A DNA stretch of 64,000 nt, taken from Piezodorus guildinii (lineage: Eukaryota > Arthropoda > Insecta > Hemiptera > Pentatomidae). Position numbers and translations under genes: made by a program. The notes under the pieces are model-generated. The model saw only the letters and a list, made by a program, of their open reading frames with translations, was not told where the DNA came from and ran no database searches. Positions 1-10,411 of the stretch are shown here, one piece after another. Every line of letters begins with the position of its first letter. The first letter of the stretch is position 1. The DNA lies in the NCBI GenBank assembly GCA_023052935.1, contig CM041294.1:102828116-102892115 (forward strand). The letters run 5' to 3'.

Positions 1-520
1 TGACAAGGTTAAACTAGAGAGAAATTTAAAATCAGTGAAGCTCTGAATATTCTAAAAAATTACTCATAATAATTCTATCAACATTTTAGTAACTTGTTTT
101 ATGAAATAACTTTCTTTTTCATATAAATATAACAGTCTTCAGTCAACATAATGTAAAGCACAAAATGATTGAATAGCAATATGTTTAGATAAAAATATAC
201 AAATTCAGAAAACAATCGAACAATTTGCTACAAAAAAATGGGTAGCTCTAATTTTAATTTTTTTTAAAAAGTAAAAAAAAATATAAACGTTAACAGTTTT
301 AAATTTGAGAGTCATTTGAGAAAAAACATTTTTTTTCCATTAAATTCAATGAGTCTTCATACATTATGCGTAAAATTGTTTAGAAACTACCCTCGCTTGC
401 ACTAATAGTTAAAGATATATTTATTTATTGATTTTTTGGGAAATTTAAGGTAACTCATTTTCGGAGCTAACACTTTGTGAGGATAATTACGGGGCTAAAG
501 AGGACCCTACCCGCAATGTA
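1..520. other. AT-rich non-coding DNA
   Basis: AT-rich sequence with homopolymer runs. I see no open frame, RNA gene or recognisable repeat before the LINE remnant that follows. It is probably intronic, given the GluN2 exon at 3.7 kb. Confidence 0.5.
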
Positions 521-539
521 CAACTGTCGTGCGGGTTAG

Positions 540-2210
540 TCTACCAAGTATAGTGAAGCAAGAGAAGTAATTTATTTATTTATGATGCCTCTACCTGGTG
601 GGTCATTGGCGTTCACACTTACATTTTATACTCTGTTTATATTATAACTTTTTTTAAATACTTGAAGAGGATATTGGCTTTGTTTTCATCATCTTGTAAT
701 AACCCTTTTAGAGTATTTTCCAGTTTTAGTTCAATTCTTAATTTATTTATCTTCATCAGGATTTCACTGTATATATTATGGATTTCTGTCACTACCGGAT
801 GCCTAATCTTTGAGCTATGAATAACTTTCAAAACGCTCTTTGAATCGGACACAATGGCAAATTTTTGATAATGCTCTGAACCTCTTATATACAACAGAGC
901 TTCTCTGATGGCATTGGCCTCTCCTGTGACGACTGAGCAAGCTTCCGGAAGCTTGTATAGAAGTTCTTCATTCGCCGTTATGACCGAAAACCCAACAGAG
1001 TCTCCTGTTTTAGATGCGTCCGTATAAAGGATGCTATGATCTAGATAGTTATTTATTAGTTCCAAAAAGACTACTTGATTTTCTTGAGGACTAGTGCCCT
1101 TTAGGAAAAATATGAAGATTCTCCGATTGGAATCTTAGGGGGAACACCAACTTGGTGTACAGACTTCTGGTAACTGTTGAACGGTGGCTAGACCCATATT
1201 CAGAGATGAGGTTATTTCCAGTATTTTTTTTCCAAATCCATTACTTAATAATGGTTCTGCACCGAATAGGACGTCTTTTAATGGATGTTGTGAAATTGAA
1301 ACTATTTTTTCTCCGTATTTTGACATTGTGTAATGTCTTCTTGACTCGAGGGAGGGTTCACCAATTTCTACACTTACACTATCGACCAGAGACGTTCTGT
1401 AAGCACCCGTGCATATCCTAAGTGCCGCATTGTGTACGGGATCTAATATTCGCAGAATACTTTTTTTCGCAGTGCCGAAAGCACAAGAACTATAGCCAAT
1501 CATGCTTTTTTTACTGCTTTGCATACAGTTAATAGGCTGCTTCTATCAGCTTCCCAGCCTGAATGTGAAAGACACTTGAGGAGACCTAGTCTTCTCAAGA
1601 ATTCTTTCTTAAGATTTTTGATGTGGGAATCCACCTTAAACCTCTATCTAATTGGAGACCGAGGTACTTTTGATGATCTACGAATAGGATGTCTTCCGTT
1701 CCTAATTTCAAAGTTGGATTTGTAGAGCATCCTCTCAATCTGCATAGATGCATGGCTTTGGTAGAATTTTTTTTTTTTTTGTGTAAAAATGTTTTTTAAA
1801 TTTTTATAAATAAATAAATGTATAAATGAATAAATGTGAATGAATGAATGTATAAATAAATGTATAAAATTTTATAAGTAAATAAATGTTTATTAAATTT
1901 TTATATATATATTTTTTTTTTTTGTGTAGAAGAATTAAAGCCACTTTTTCGTGCCCAGATTTGAGCTTTTCTCAACGCCTTCTGAAGCTTCCACCTAATA
2001 AATTCAAGAGATTTGCTACGAATTAAGAGCAATATACCGTCAGCAAATAATACAACTTAAATAGCTCTTCTGAAAATCTTGGGCAAATCGTTTATTGCAA
2101 CGAGGAATAGCGTAGCGCTTAGGAGTGAGCCTTGAGGTGTACCATTTTGCAAATTTTTAAGAGATGACTACGAAGATCCAACTCTGACTCGAAACATTCT
2201 ATTTTAAGTA
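540..2210 (-). mobile_element. Decayed LINE: RT palm, thumb and RNase H
   Basis: Minus-strand remnant of a non-LTR retrotransposon of the RNase H-bearing group. Reading 2200 to 640, the RT palm comes first: NGTPQGSLLSATLF near 2150-2110, then FADG (a decayed YADD active site) near 2050. The thumb follows at 1740-1135 (DPVHNAALRICTGAYRTS, a typical motif), then RNase H at 1065-637 with YTDAS, an E in TGEANAI and the third acidic residue in VSDSKS. A stop lies inside the palm, and the palm and thumb are separated by a low-complexity TAAA/ATGAA-rich insertion at about 1765-1930. The C-terminal third of RNase H is missing or unrecognisable. About 540-630 is probably 3' UTR. It is inactive; the order of domains and motifs makes the LINE call secure, but the exact clade is not assigned. 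Confidence 0.85.
637..1080 (-). pseudogene. RNase H domain remnant of LINE
   Basis: Continuous frame of about 142 residues with the first three acidic active-site positions of RNase HI: D in LYTDASKTG, E in VTGEANAIREAL and D in AIVSDSKSVLKVI. The last catalytic Asp region (usually in a GNExAD-type motif) is not seen. After residue ~105 the frame runs into lysine-rich sequence that does not look like RNase H. This domain removes template RNA during LINE replication; here it is part of a dead copy. Confidence 0.75.
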
Positions 2211-2527
2211 ATTAATCTATAAGTTTTTAAGGAGTTTTCTCAAAACAAAATCTTACTTAGTGATGTAAAATTTTCTAACCAACAATGCACATTTATTATT
2301 TTAATACAACTTCTTCGTCAAAAATATTAACAGCAGTCATTTTACAAGAAGGCTACCTCTTGGTTAGCCAACTAGTACACATTTCATAAAAATATATGCA
2401 AATAAACTGAGTGAAAATATCAAAAATAGTAACTATTAACAATATAAAATATACAAATTATGTGACCAAGTGGCTAACGCAATTTATGCCAAGTGGTATG
2501 ATCAAATGAAGATAAGAGTACCCAATT

Positions 2528-2668
2528 GATTTTTGTGACGCTCTCCTTCAAACGCCCTGAAGAGGCCTATAATTTAGACCGAATCGTCTGCACCAATTTA
2601 TTAAGTTTATATCATAATTGTGGGTTCTTTTGACTGCACACCGTATTAACTTCTCCCACAGTCAACCA
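2528..2668 (+). mobile_element. Half copy of Penelope/MITE-like element
   Basis: About 140 bases that match the right arm of the palindromic element at 34.6-34.95 kb, including the ends GTTCTTTTGACTGCAC and AACTTCTCCCACA. It carries a hammerhead-like core at 2554-2590: GCC, CTGAAGA, a GGCC-type stem, then GAATCGTC (the invariant GAAA is mutated to GAAT). The mirror-image left arm is absent, so this is a truncated or single-arm copy. Confidence 0.55.
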
Positions 2669-3660
2669 TTCTCACTTCACGACAATTAATTCTTCATTAG
2701 TTTCACTCATTTTCATCTCTGATTGTATTTGAAAATTCATTACTTGATTTTAACAATAGAGGTAAGTAAAAGTCGGATGTCGCCCACACCAGTTTTTTTT
2801 TAAATAAAATAAAAACGTTTAATTAATTTCCTAAAAATTTACTTCGAACAAAATTATATTTTTTCAATGTAAAGTAGTTCTGTTTAAATAAATACCTTCA
2901 AAGTGTATACAAAATATGTACAAAAGAAAAAATGCAAACTAGGTATAGATTTTATATATACATATATATAAAAATATGTGAATAACCCCAAGATTTGCAT
3001 ATGTCATACGAAAAAGAATGATCAATTTAAGCCACCCTAGAAATCGTATATTTGAGCATATACATGTTTTATTAAAATACTTATTTATAATTAAAATGTC
3101 AGAAAAATACAAAGTTCGCTGATAAATTACTATTCAGAACTTTAAATAAAGTCCTTTCCCGGGGATATTTCAACAATAAAAATTTGATTCCTAAGACAAA
3201 TAGATCATCTATATCGTTTTCAATTTAACTCACTATCAATTCACTTGTTCAATCATTTCCTTAAAATTATCTACTGACGGAAGTAAGTAAAACTATGTAG
3301 CCCTGATCATACTATAAATTTCAAACATATTTTTGTAATTAAGTAAGGCAACTAAACGTCGACAGCAACATTGATCAATTCGTAAAAGTACTCAGCCTGA
3401 CTGAATATAACATAATTAATACAAACACGTACTGATTCAAAAATGCGAAAAATATTCTTAATATATTATGCTATATAATTAATATTGAATGTAAGAAAAA
3501 ATATTATGATTAACTTTATTCATGTCCCATTTATTTTCTATATTACCATTGTGTATAATCAAATGTGAACGAACATTTTATAGCGACATTTTTAGGTTTT
3601 TGTGAACAGCTTTCTAGATAAAAGTTCAAAGTTAATATAAGAATGAAATAGAATCCTTAC

Positions 3661-3848
3661 TTGAATCTGTCCTGGACTTCGGTTATCCTCTCCCTGATGG
3701 CTTGGATGAAGTCATCGTGGCCAGCTATCTGCGAGGTAACTACCGAGAACCTATGCCACTTGTACCTTTCCAGGATGGATAACATTGCAGCCGTCTGGTG
3801 TTCCAGGGAGGGAGCCAACTGGAGCTGGAGGCTGCTCTGAGACGCTCT
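3661..3848 (-). CDS. Nmdar2: NMDA receptor subunit 2 (GluN2) exon, amino-terminal domain
   Basis: A 188-base exon, clearly GC-richer than its surroundings. Minus-strand splice sites are consensus: acceptor ...TGTTTTAG just above 3848 and donor GTAAGG just below 3661. It begins at a codon boundary and ends after two bases of a codon. It encodes 62 full residues including the segments [32 protein letters not shown] and [14 protein letters not shown] recognise this from insect Nmdar2 as part of the extracellular LIVBP-like amino-terminal domain of the glutamate-gated cation channel subunit, which sits in the postsynaptic membrane and assembles with Nmdar1. No stop or frameshift is present. Neighbouring exons are not visible: the next coding exon would lie below position 1, and no upstream exon is recognisable in the remaining 60 kb. 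The gene therefore has very large introns here. Recognition is from memory of the family. Confidence 0.85.
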
Positions 3849-3963
3849 CTAAAACATTCAAAAAGTAGTAAGGAGCGATTTCTTTTAAAAAATTCAAATA
3901 AATAAGTAGTATTACAGATTGTAATAAGTAAATAGTTTTAAAAAATGGTACATAATTGTATTA

Positions 3964-3967
<4 letters not shown>

Positions 3968-4028
<61 letters not shown>
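3968..4028. repeat. (TA)n microsatellite
   Basis: About 60 bases of nearly pure TA dinucleotide. It lies in the intron upstream of the GluN2 exon (minus-strand sense), 120 bases from the exon edge. Confidence 0.95.
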
Positions 4029-4267
4029 ATTTTTTTTTATTTATTTATTTATACATCTACTTCAAAATATATAGTAACGGAAAGTGACAATTTTCGAAAA
4101 ATTCTTGAAAAACTGAAATTACATATTCAAGATAAGTATATGCTGGAGATTTAAAAGCGATGTTTTGAACAAATAGATGAATCATAAGTTTCTCATTATA
4201 ACACCTACCTGTACCTATAGTACACTTTTTTTTATCAACATCTCATAATTATTTCCTAAGATTTTGA

Positions 4268-4564
4268 CTATACTCGCCTTATTGACATAAAATATATACC
4301 CTTCAATTTCATGTAGGTTTTAATCTTGTTTGAACACTCAGATAACGCTAAAAGACACTTTTTTAAAAAATTTATTTGACTATAGGCCGATCCATACTTG
4401 ACAACTATTGCCTCAAATTCCTCTCTACAAACCCTTCTTAAAATGTATCTAATGCAGTAGAGATTGAGATTTTCAGAGGCAAGGCAAAATTGTATCCCGG
4501 CAACAATGCTGTATCTTAAAAGTATTAGAAAAAAAATCTGGTACGGCCAACACACGACTCTCAC
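4268..4564 (-). other. Unidentified 98-codon open frame
   Basis: An open frame with a helical-looking, partly charged central part (ILRRVCREEFEAIVV, YGSAYSQINFLKKCL) that is richer in mixed codons than random AT-rich sequence. I do not recognise it. It could be a decayed transposon ORF; the 'REEF...INFLKKC' section has the look of a retroelement C-terminal region, but no catalytic motif is visible. It could also be chance. Confidence 0.2.
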
Positions 4565-4714
4565 TTACCTCCATTTTTAAAATCAATGAAAGAATTCTCA
4601 AAAACAGTTAAAGATAAAAATACGTGAAACTATTAAAGGATTAATTAAATTGATTTTCGATAGAAACATGTGTTTTATTAAATAATCTATTATATTATTA
4701 CCTAAATTTAAATT

Positions 4715-5440
4715 TATCCGCTTTTCATCACTCTCTACTAACTTTTAAAAGCTTGCTTATGAGATAATATTTTTTCTAAAATCTCAAGCTTTCCAACGGT
4801 ATATCATACATATATATAACTGTTTCTATGTTAAAAATAAAAAAAATGCCTAAAAAATATATATTTCAGTTTTCTTCTTTAGTAGGGTATCGATTCATTC
4901 AATTTATATATTTACCTGTATTTCATCAGTAATAACAAGATAATATAGTTATTTTTATAGAATCAATAAAATTAAAGGTACTTTAAAGAAAGGAAAGTTA
5001 AAATATCGGCATTTTATCCCTGTCAGACCATTTTAATCAGAATGAAACCTACATGGTATTAAAGCCCATTACATTTTACATCGATATAGCGAGTTTAATC
5101 AAAATCGTCGGTACCGTTTTTGAGAAAATCGAAAAAAGGAGCAAAATGCGTGGTATAAAGTGGCTCTTCTGGTAAGCTCATTTTGATGAAAAAGGTTTTT
5201 TAACGTCTCGGGCGTAGATTTGTCCTAAATATTAAATTTCAGTTTCGTAGGACTTACCGTTTCTGCACGGGAGTTACCACACACAGACACACACACACAC
5301 ACACACACACAGACACACAGACCTTTTTGCGGGACTTGGTTATTTGGACTCGGGGGACCCTAAAATGTGTATTTCCGTTGAAAATTCCACGATCGCAACA
5401 CTTTACCTTACTATATATATTAAGTGAAAGTAAAAATTTA
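4715..5440 (+). repeat. Dispersed repeat, copy 1 (CA-containing)
   Basis: About 725 bases with a diverged inverted copy at 26801-27975. Shared landmarks in order: CCGCTTTTCATCACTCTC, TTTCTAAAATC...GCTTTCCAACGGTATA, GTTTTTGAGAAAATC, then GCGGGACTTGGTTATTTGGA and AGTGAAAGTAAAAA. Copy 1 holds a CA microsatellite where copy 2 has degenerate CA-poor sequence. I see no coding capacity, terminal inverted repeats or poly(A). It is an uncharacterised non-coding family to me. Confidence 0.7.
5278..5322. repeat. (AC)n microsatellite inside dispersed repeat
   Basis: ACAC tract interrupted by AGAC units, lying inside the dispersed repeat. Similar repeat families often carry an internal simple-sequence block. 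Confidence 0.9.
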
Positions 5441-6945
5441 ATAACTTTCGCAATAGCACCTTAGATTATTTGATTAATAAAAATTAACCATTGGACGTTA
5501 TCTTCGTCCTATCTAAAAAAAGGCATAGTCAGCTAAATACCAAATAATTTTATAACCAAGTAAAAGAATGGATGACAGATGTGTTTTTTATATAATTATT
5601 TTGTTTCTACTTATAGGAATAATGATACAGAGATATAAACCGAAAGTAAAAATCATAGGAAAATATAAGTTAATCGAGAGTGGCGATAAGCGCTTAAACA
5701 TAAGTGACTATTGTTGATTATAATTTCTATTTTCATATTTATTTTATTTTAAATAAACATTTCCTTCACATCTGTTTTTTTTCAATTAAAAAATTAATTG
5801 AAAATTTATTTTACTAAAAAATGTAAGAGAATGTTGTGTACTGCACGCACCATATTTTTTTGTACTTGGTTTGGAACTGTTCTATTATTGTCGTTTGCAC
5901 TTACGTGGAAACTTAACTTATTTACTTTAAATAAATCTGGGTCCAACATGAAACAGAAATCTATCCTCATAAACAGGGATCAGACTTTTAAGTCTTTTCC
6001 CCTTCTCTTACAGTAAGCAAGCACGTTCAGGCTATCTGTCCTCATACAGTGTTGGTTTATATTTAGTCACTTTATTGCGTATCCTAACAAATATATTTTT
6101 GTCTTTTCAAACTCCCAAAAAATACTCTATAGCAAAATGAATGTAAAATTCTTAATCGCATCCCAATTAAATTATAGATATTAATCCTACGAATACTATG
6201 AGAATAAACAAGATTGCCGACTATTCTGTCATTTGTTATTCAAATTAGTTAATGTGGATGATTATAAAAAAAAACTTACTAAAATTTTAATTTTGAGCTG
6301 CTTGAATACTTAAATATACTATCATGTGCATACATCTTATAACACAGATAGTATTTTATTAATAATATAATAATATTTTACGATTCAGAACAAAGCTGGA
6401 AAATTTAAGCGACCGGTCTACTGCTGTAGAATCGAGTTCAAAATAACAAGCTGGGCAAACAGTTCTACCTGGGCAGCCACAATATCTGAACGTAAATACA
6501 AATATTTAAAGGACGCGACTGCCACTGCCAGGATGAGCGTGACGCTTCGTGATAATCCATTTTTAGCAATTCCATCATGTTTGTATCAGCGGCCTCATGG
6601 GTTGAGTCAATGTTTAGCTTAGAGTAGAAAGGATACCTCACCATACTGAATATTTACATTCAGAACCATTCCCTCCAAATGGTAAACAAACGATAAAGGG
6701 TTTTCTTTTTCGATTCTCGAATGTTGAAAAGTCAGCAAAGAGAGCATTCATCATTCTAAGAGGCTTCTATAAGCAATTTTTAAACAAATACTTTCAAATA
6801 TTCTTTTTTTTTTCCTTTTTTACAGATATGGTTTGACCGGCACTATTATGAATAATGTTATGTAATATATATTATTAATTATGCATACATACGGGTATAT
6901 ATGTATTATTATATGAGTTACATATTAATCAGTTGTTTAGGACAG
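5441..6945. other. AT-rich non-coding DNA
   Basis: No supportable gene. A 72-codon frame at 5798-6016 with one hydrophobic stretch is the only notable ORF and is not convincing. A somewhat GC-richer patch near 6400-6640 could be an old element fragment, but no motif is readable. Confidence 0.45.
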
Positions 6946-8040
6946 TTTTTATTTAGTTTTTTTTCAATATTTTTTTTATTTATTTATTTTTTTTTATTCG
7001 TATATATTACAATTTGTCATAATAGACAATAATAATAGTGCTACAGGATCTCATTCATACAATATTTACAATATAAACAAAAGGAAAGTCAAATTACATA
7101 AAATAAAATCAAAATTAATAAACGTATACAATAACAAAATTTGTTGACAAAATAAATACAAATAAATGAAGTAAACAAATAAATAAACAAAACATGGCAC
7201 ATTCATAACTATGTACAATATTTACAATCAGCTCTGGAACCCCGGACGGGGCTGTCCCCCCACTTGCGGAAGGACAAGCAGAGTCCAAAGGGTCCCAGCG
7301 CCTCCCTCTCAGCCGCATCACTGGTGAGAGCCAGCGGAAGCTTTTTAGATGGCGTGCACTACAATATTAGGTTAGAGGCACTGTTCGTTGGATTAATAAC
7401 AATTTGTTGTATTACTAAATGTCTTTGATGAATTCGATAACGTTTTTGTGGAATTTTTGTCATTCCCTAGTAGCTGTAGCAGTTCGGGCCCATAGATTCC
7501 ATTCTTTCTTCTTTCTCGTTGGTATTTTATTGCACTCCACCATAATGTGTTTTGTATTGACGTGCTCCTTACTGTGTTTACCACATATTGGTGGAGTTGT
7601 GCCTTCCAATAAATACCTGTATGTAAGCCTAGTGTGTCCTATCCTCAGCCTTGTGAACACAAATTGCTCTCTTCTTTGGCCTGAGATGGGGTTCCAGTGC
7701 ATCGCGTGGGTTCTTATTGCCTTGAGTAAGTTGTCTTGATCAACTTCCTGCCAGTTCCAGTTCCAAGCTTCCTTCGTTTCCTTTCTCATTTTTGACTTAA
7801 AGTCGGGCAAGGGAATGGAAATACGGACGACTGGAAAGAAGGTACAGGCTTTTATAGCATCATTCCTCTCTATGCCTGCGTGCCCTGGGACCCTCATGAA
7901 ATTAACAGTTTTTATTTTTGTTATGTATCTAATGAGAGTAAAAACGTTTGACAAGATGTGATTGTTATTGATTTTATTTTTACTGATGCTATTGAGAGCT
8001 GAAAGGGAGTCTCAACATATTAAAAATTCATCATAGTTAT
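6946..8040 (-). mobile_element. LINE 3' fragment: RNase H tail plus 3' UTR
   Basis: Minus-strand LINE end. From about 8030 down to 7460 it encodes the end of RNase H (LNSIS near 8000, RVPGHAGIERND with the last catalytic Asp near 7870) and the usual C-terminal tail RLRIGHTRLTYRYLL followed by a CxxC-xxH-C-like finger (PICGKHSKEHVNTKHIMVEC). A ~380-base 3' UTR follows at 7345-6960. It ends in AATAAAAAAAAATAAATAA, seen as a T-rich run on the plus strand at 6949-6992. The element is 5'-truncated at about 8040. The 3' UTR is unexpectedly homologous to that of the Jockey copy at 13.1-14.5 kb, which lacks an RNase H. Confidence 0.8.
7460..8030 (-). pseudogene. RNase H C-terminus and zinc-finger tail
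   Basis: The open frame of 164 codons at 7460-7954 extends upstream in frame to about 8030. Features seen: NFMRVPGHAGIERNDA (His and Asp of the RNase H C-terminal active-site region), QRREQFVFTRLRIGHTRLTY (a motif shared by the other RNase H LINEs in this window at 9.6, 23.7 and 59.9 kb), and a Cys/His cluster near the end. The first three catalytic acids are beyond the truncation point, so the piece is non-functional. Confidence 0.75.
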
Positions 8041-8700
8041 TCGGTAATAATATCGACTATAACGCCAAGTTTATTGCAAACATCTTTGCTGATTATATTG
8101 TAAAAATATTTGGTAACGAGTATCGAATACTTTCTGTGCCGATTATCACAATACATAACAACCTATACCATTATCAGTTTATGATCCGTTTGAAAATATT
8201 AATTAGTTTTTTGGATGTAGACCAAAGAATAGTTTCTATAAATGTTACGATATATTCTATAAAAATGAGAATACATATAGAAATAAATACTAAGACTATA
8301 ATGTTATTTATATTAGTGAATGTAGGGATATAGATTGAGTGACGATGGAGTGGCTAATGGCAGATACAAGAAAGGCTATAATAAAAACATTTTTTTGTGG
8401 TCTGTAGATATTTTGATCGTTCTTACATCGTGACTACGAATCATTAAACAATATCGTAGTTAGAAATAAAAAGTTATAATTATAGATATGAAGATTATTC
8501 AATAATAATAATAGTGATAAGGTCATATTTATAAAAGAAACTGTATTTTTAAAAATTGATAGTCAAATTAATAAAAGCTTGTGTATGAAAACTAATTATC
8601 TCGATAAAATATATTAAATCTGCATATTTATAATACATTAGTAGTAATTTCTTAACAATGCGCATCTTAATATCTATTGTAGAATTAATTTTGAACAAAA
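8041..8700. other. AT-rich non-coding DNA
   Basis: No gene or repeat recognised. Short ORFs only. Confidence 0.5.
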
Positions 8701-8701
8701 C

Positions 8702-9095
8702 TATTTTTTATTAAAAATAAATAAATAAATTCTTTATTATTCTGGGACAAGTCCCTTTAGAATAATATTGACATATGATTGGGGTTCAGAGTCTTAGAGT
8801 AATTAATTATTTATAAACAATTTAACTATAACTAATCGAAAACAGACATACGCAAATATGTAGAAAATAAAATAATATAGAGTCATTTACAATTTTGTTC
8901 TGACCGGATGGTCATGAGATGGATGAATAAGCGGGAATTGAATGTAGGAAGAGAATTGGAGTGACGAATAGAAAGAGGAATAGAATTCCACAGGATTGAG
9001 GATCGGATAAGGAACGATCTGTCAAAATGTGCAGATTGGTGGGCCGTTGTGTATAAATCTTCTGTTGTTGGTAAAAATTTAAAAAAGCCAACAAA
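8702..9095 (-). mobile_element. CR1/L2-like LINE 3' end, copy 1
   Basis: Minus-strand tail of a LINE. The last ORF part reads (minus) DRSFLIRSSILWNSIPLSIR and ends with a stop near 8895, the typical 'R.SF....LWNSLP..I' end of CR1/L2/Jockey-type RTs. The 3' terminus holds the palindrome GGGACTTGTCCC (8744-8755), then AGAATAATAAAGAATT and a TTTA microsatellite tail rather than poly(A). The family recurs at 15.1, 19.4 and 29.7 kb. Confidence 0.65.
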
Positions 9096-9299
9096 GAATA
9101 AAAAATCAAATTAAAAATTATTTTTTTAAATTACGGAAATTATTAAATCATTAGAAAAGCCTCCATAATTTAGAATTTTTAAAATAACATATTTTGGGTT
9201 ACTAACTAGTTGTCCCGTAGTTGAGCGGAAATTTCAAATGCCAAATTGTTGTTCAATTTGGATAGTTTTGTCTGTTATATGTTTTTCGAGGGGACATTT
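9096..9299. other. AT-rich spacer between LINEs
   Basis: About 200 bases with no recognised content. Confidence 0.4.
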
Positions 9300-9429
9300 T
9301 AATATTTGTTTATTTGTTTTACATAGAATTTGAGCAAACCGATGGGTCAGTAATTGTATGATGTTTCAGGGCCTCAATTTTTTGTTTTTCGTAGGCTTAA
9401 ACCACTTGGGTTATTTTCGCCTTAAATCA

Positions 9430-10215
9430 AGTATTAAATATTATATTTTATTGTACAAGTCTGTCTGTCGTAGGAAGTCAAAATGTTTTGATGTTGTCTT
9501 ATAAAACGGTGGGTAAGTCAGTGTCAATTGCAAAATGAGCTCTTTGAGTATCATAAGCCCTACACTCTGTCAAACGTGTTTAACAGTAACCGGGCAACCG
9601 CATGTTGGGTAGTCAGTAGGAGCTTCCCGTGCCATGGATGTTTGTGAGTTAGTCGGGTGTGTCCAATGTGCAGGCGCGACAGGATAACCTCTTCCATTCG
9701 CTTTTGTCGTAGGGCCGAATGCCAATGGGAGATGTCCCTTCTTATTTCCCTTAACTTGTTTTCTGTAGTGTCGTGCCAAATTTGTCCCCACTTCGAACGA
9801 ATCTGATGCTTGATTACAGAAAGATAGTCGCCAACAGACACCCCAATAAACGGATTGCCATCTGTTATTGCTTCTTTAGCTGCACGAGTTCATACCGCAG
9901 TGGCTCGGTACCCAGACGAAAAAAACTGAATTATTAAAAACTATTGTGGACTGCAATAATAAAAGAATATTTTGAATAAGAGAGTCGGTGGAGAAAGGGT
10001 GTTTCAAGCTGAGCAGAGCCGATAAGGAGTCTGTACAAATAATTCTGGTTGTTTTAGTAGGGTGAAAAACATTTAAACTTTTATAAATTTCAACTAGTTC
10101 CGCGGTATAGTTGCTACAGAGTGGAGAAAGGGAAAATAGACGTTGTTTGCCCTCACACACGACCGATGCTCCCACACCTAAGGGACTCTTAGAGCCATCA
10201 GTATATACGTAATCA
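9430..10215 (-). pseudogene. RNase H and Cys-rich tail of LINE
   Basis: RNase HI fold: YTDGSKS near 10200 (first Asp), SNYTAELVEIYKSL (Glu), IICTDSLSALL (third acid), FFVWVPSHCGM (His). The fourth-acid region is damaged near 9880, where the frame shifts. The tail has ILSRLHIGHTRLTHKH-type sequence and a CGCP...KH...C finger near 9600 in a second frame. It shares this tail with copies at 7.5, 23.7 and 59.9 kb. Confidence 0.8.
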
Positions 10216-10411
10216 GCAACACCAAGTCTATCTTGAAGTTTTTGAAATTCCTGCTTATATATGTAAGGATATGTGTTTTTTTTGAGTAATTTGGTAAGGG
10301 AAAGACAGGTGTTCGGAGAGGGAAATTGCCAAGGATAAATTGGAGATGTTTCTATTGCAAGGAAAGAAGGAAATTCGAGGTTAAGCTCGACCAGAAATTT
10401 AGAAATGCGTA

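Noticed and set aside
3945..4154. ORFs rich in Ile-Tyr (also 14562-14762, 16727-16975, 54760-55083)
   Set aside because: Translations of (TA)n microsatellites.
5798..6016. 72-codon ORF with a hydrophobic segment, followed by GTAAGC, as a first exon encoding a type II membrane protein
   Set aside because: Codon composition matches the AT-rich background. There is no supporting promoter or downstream exon, and one hydrophobic stretch is expected by chance in T-rich DNA.
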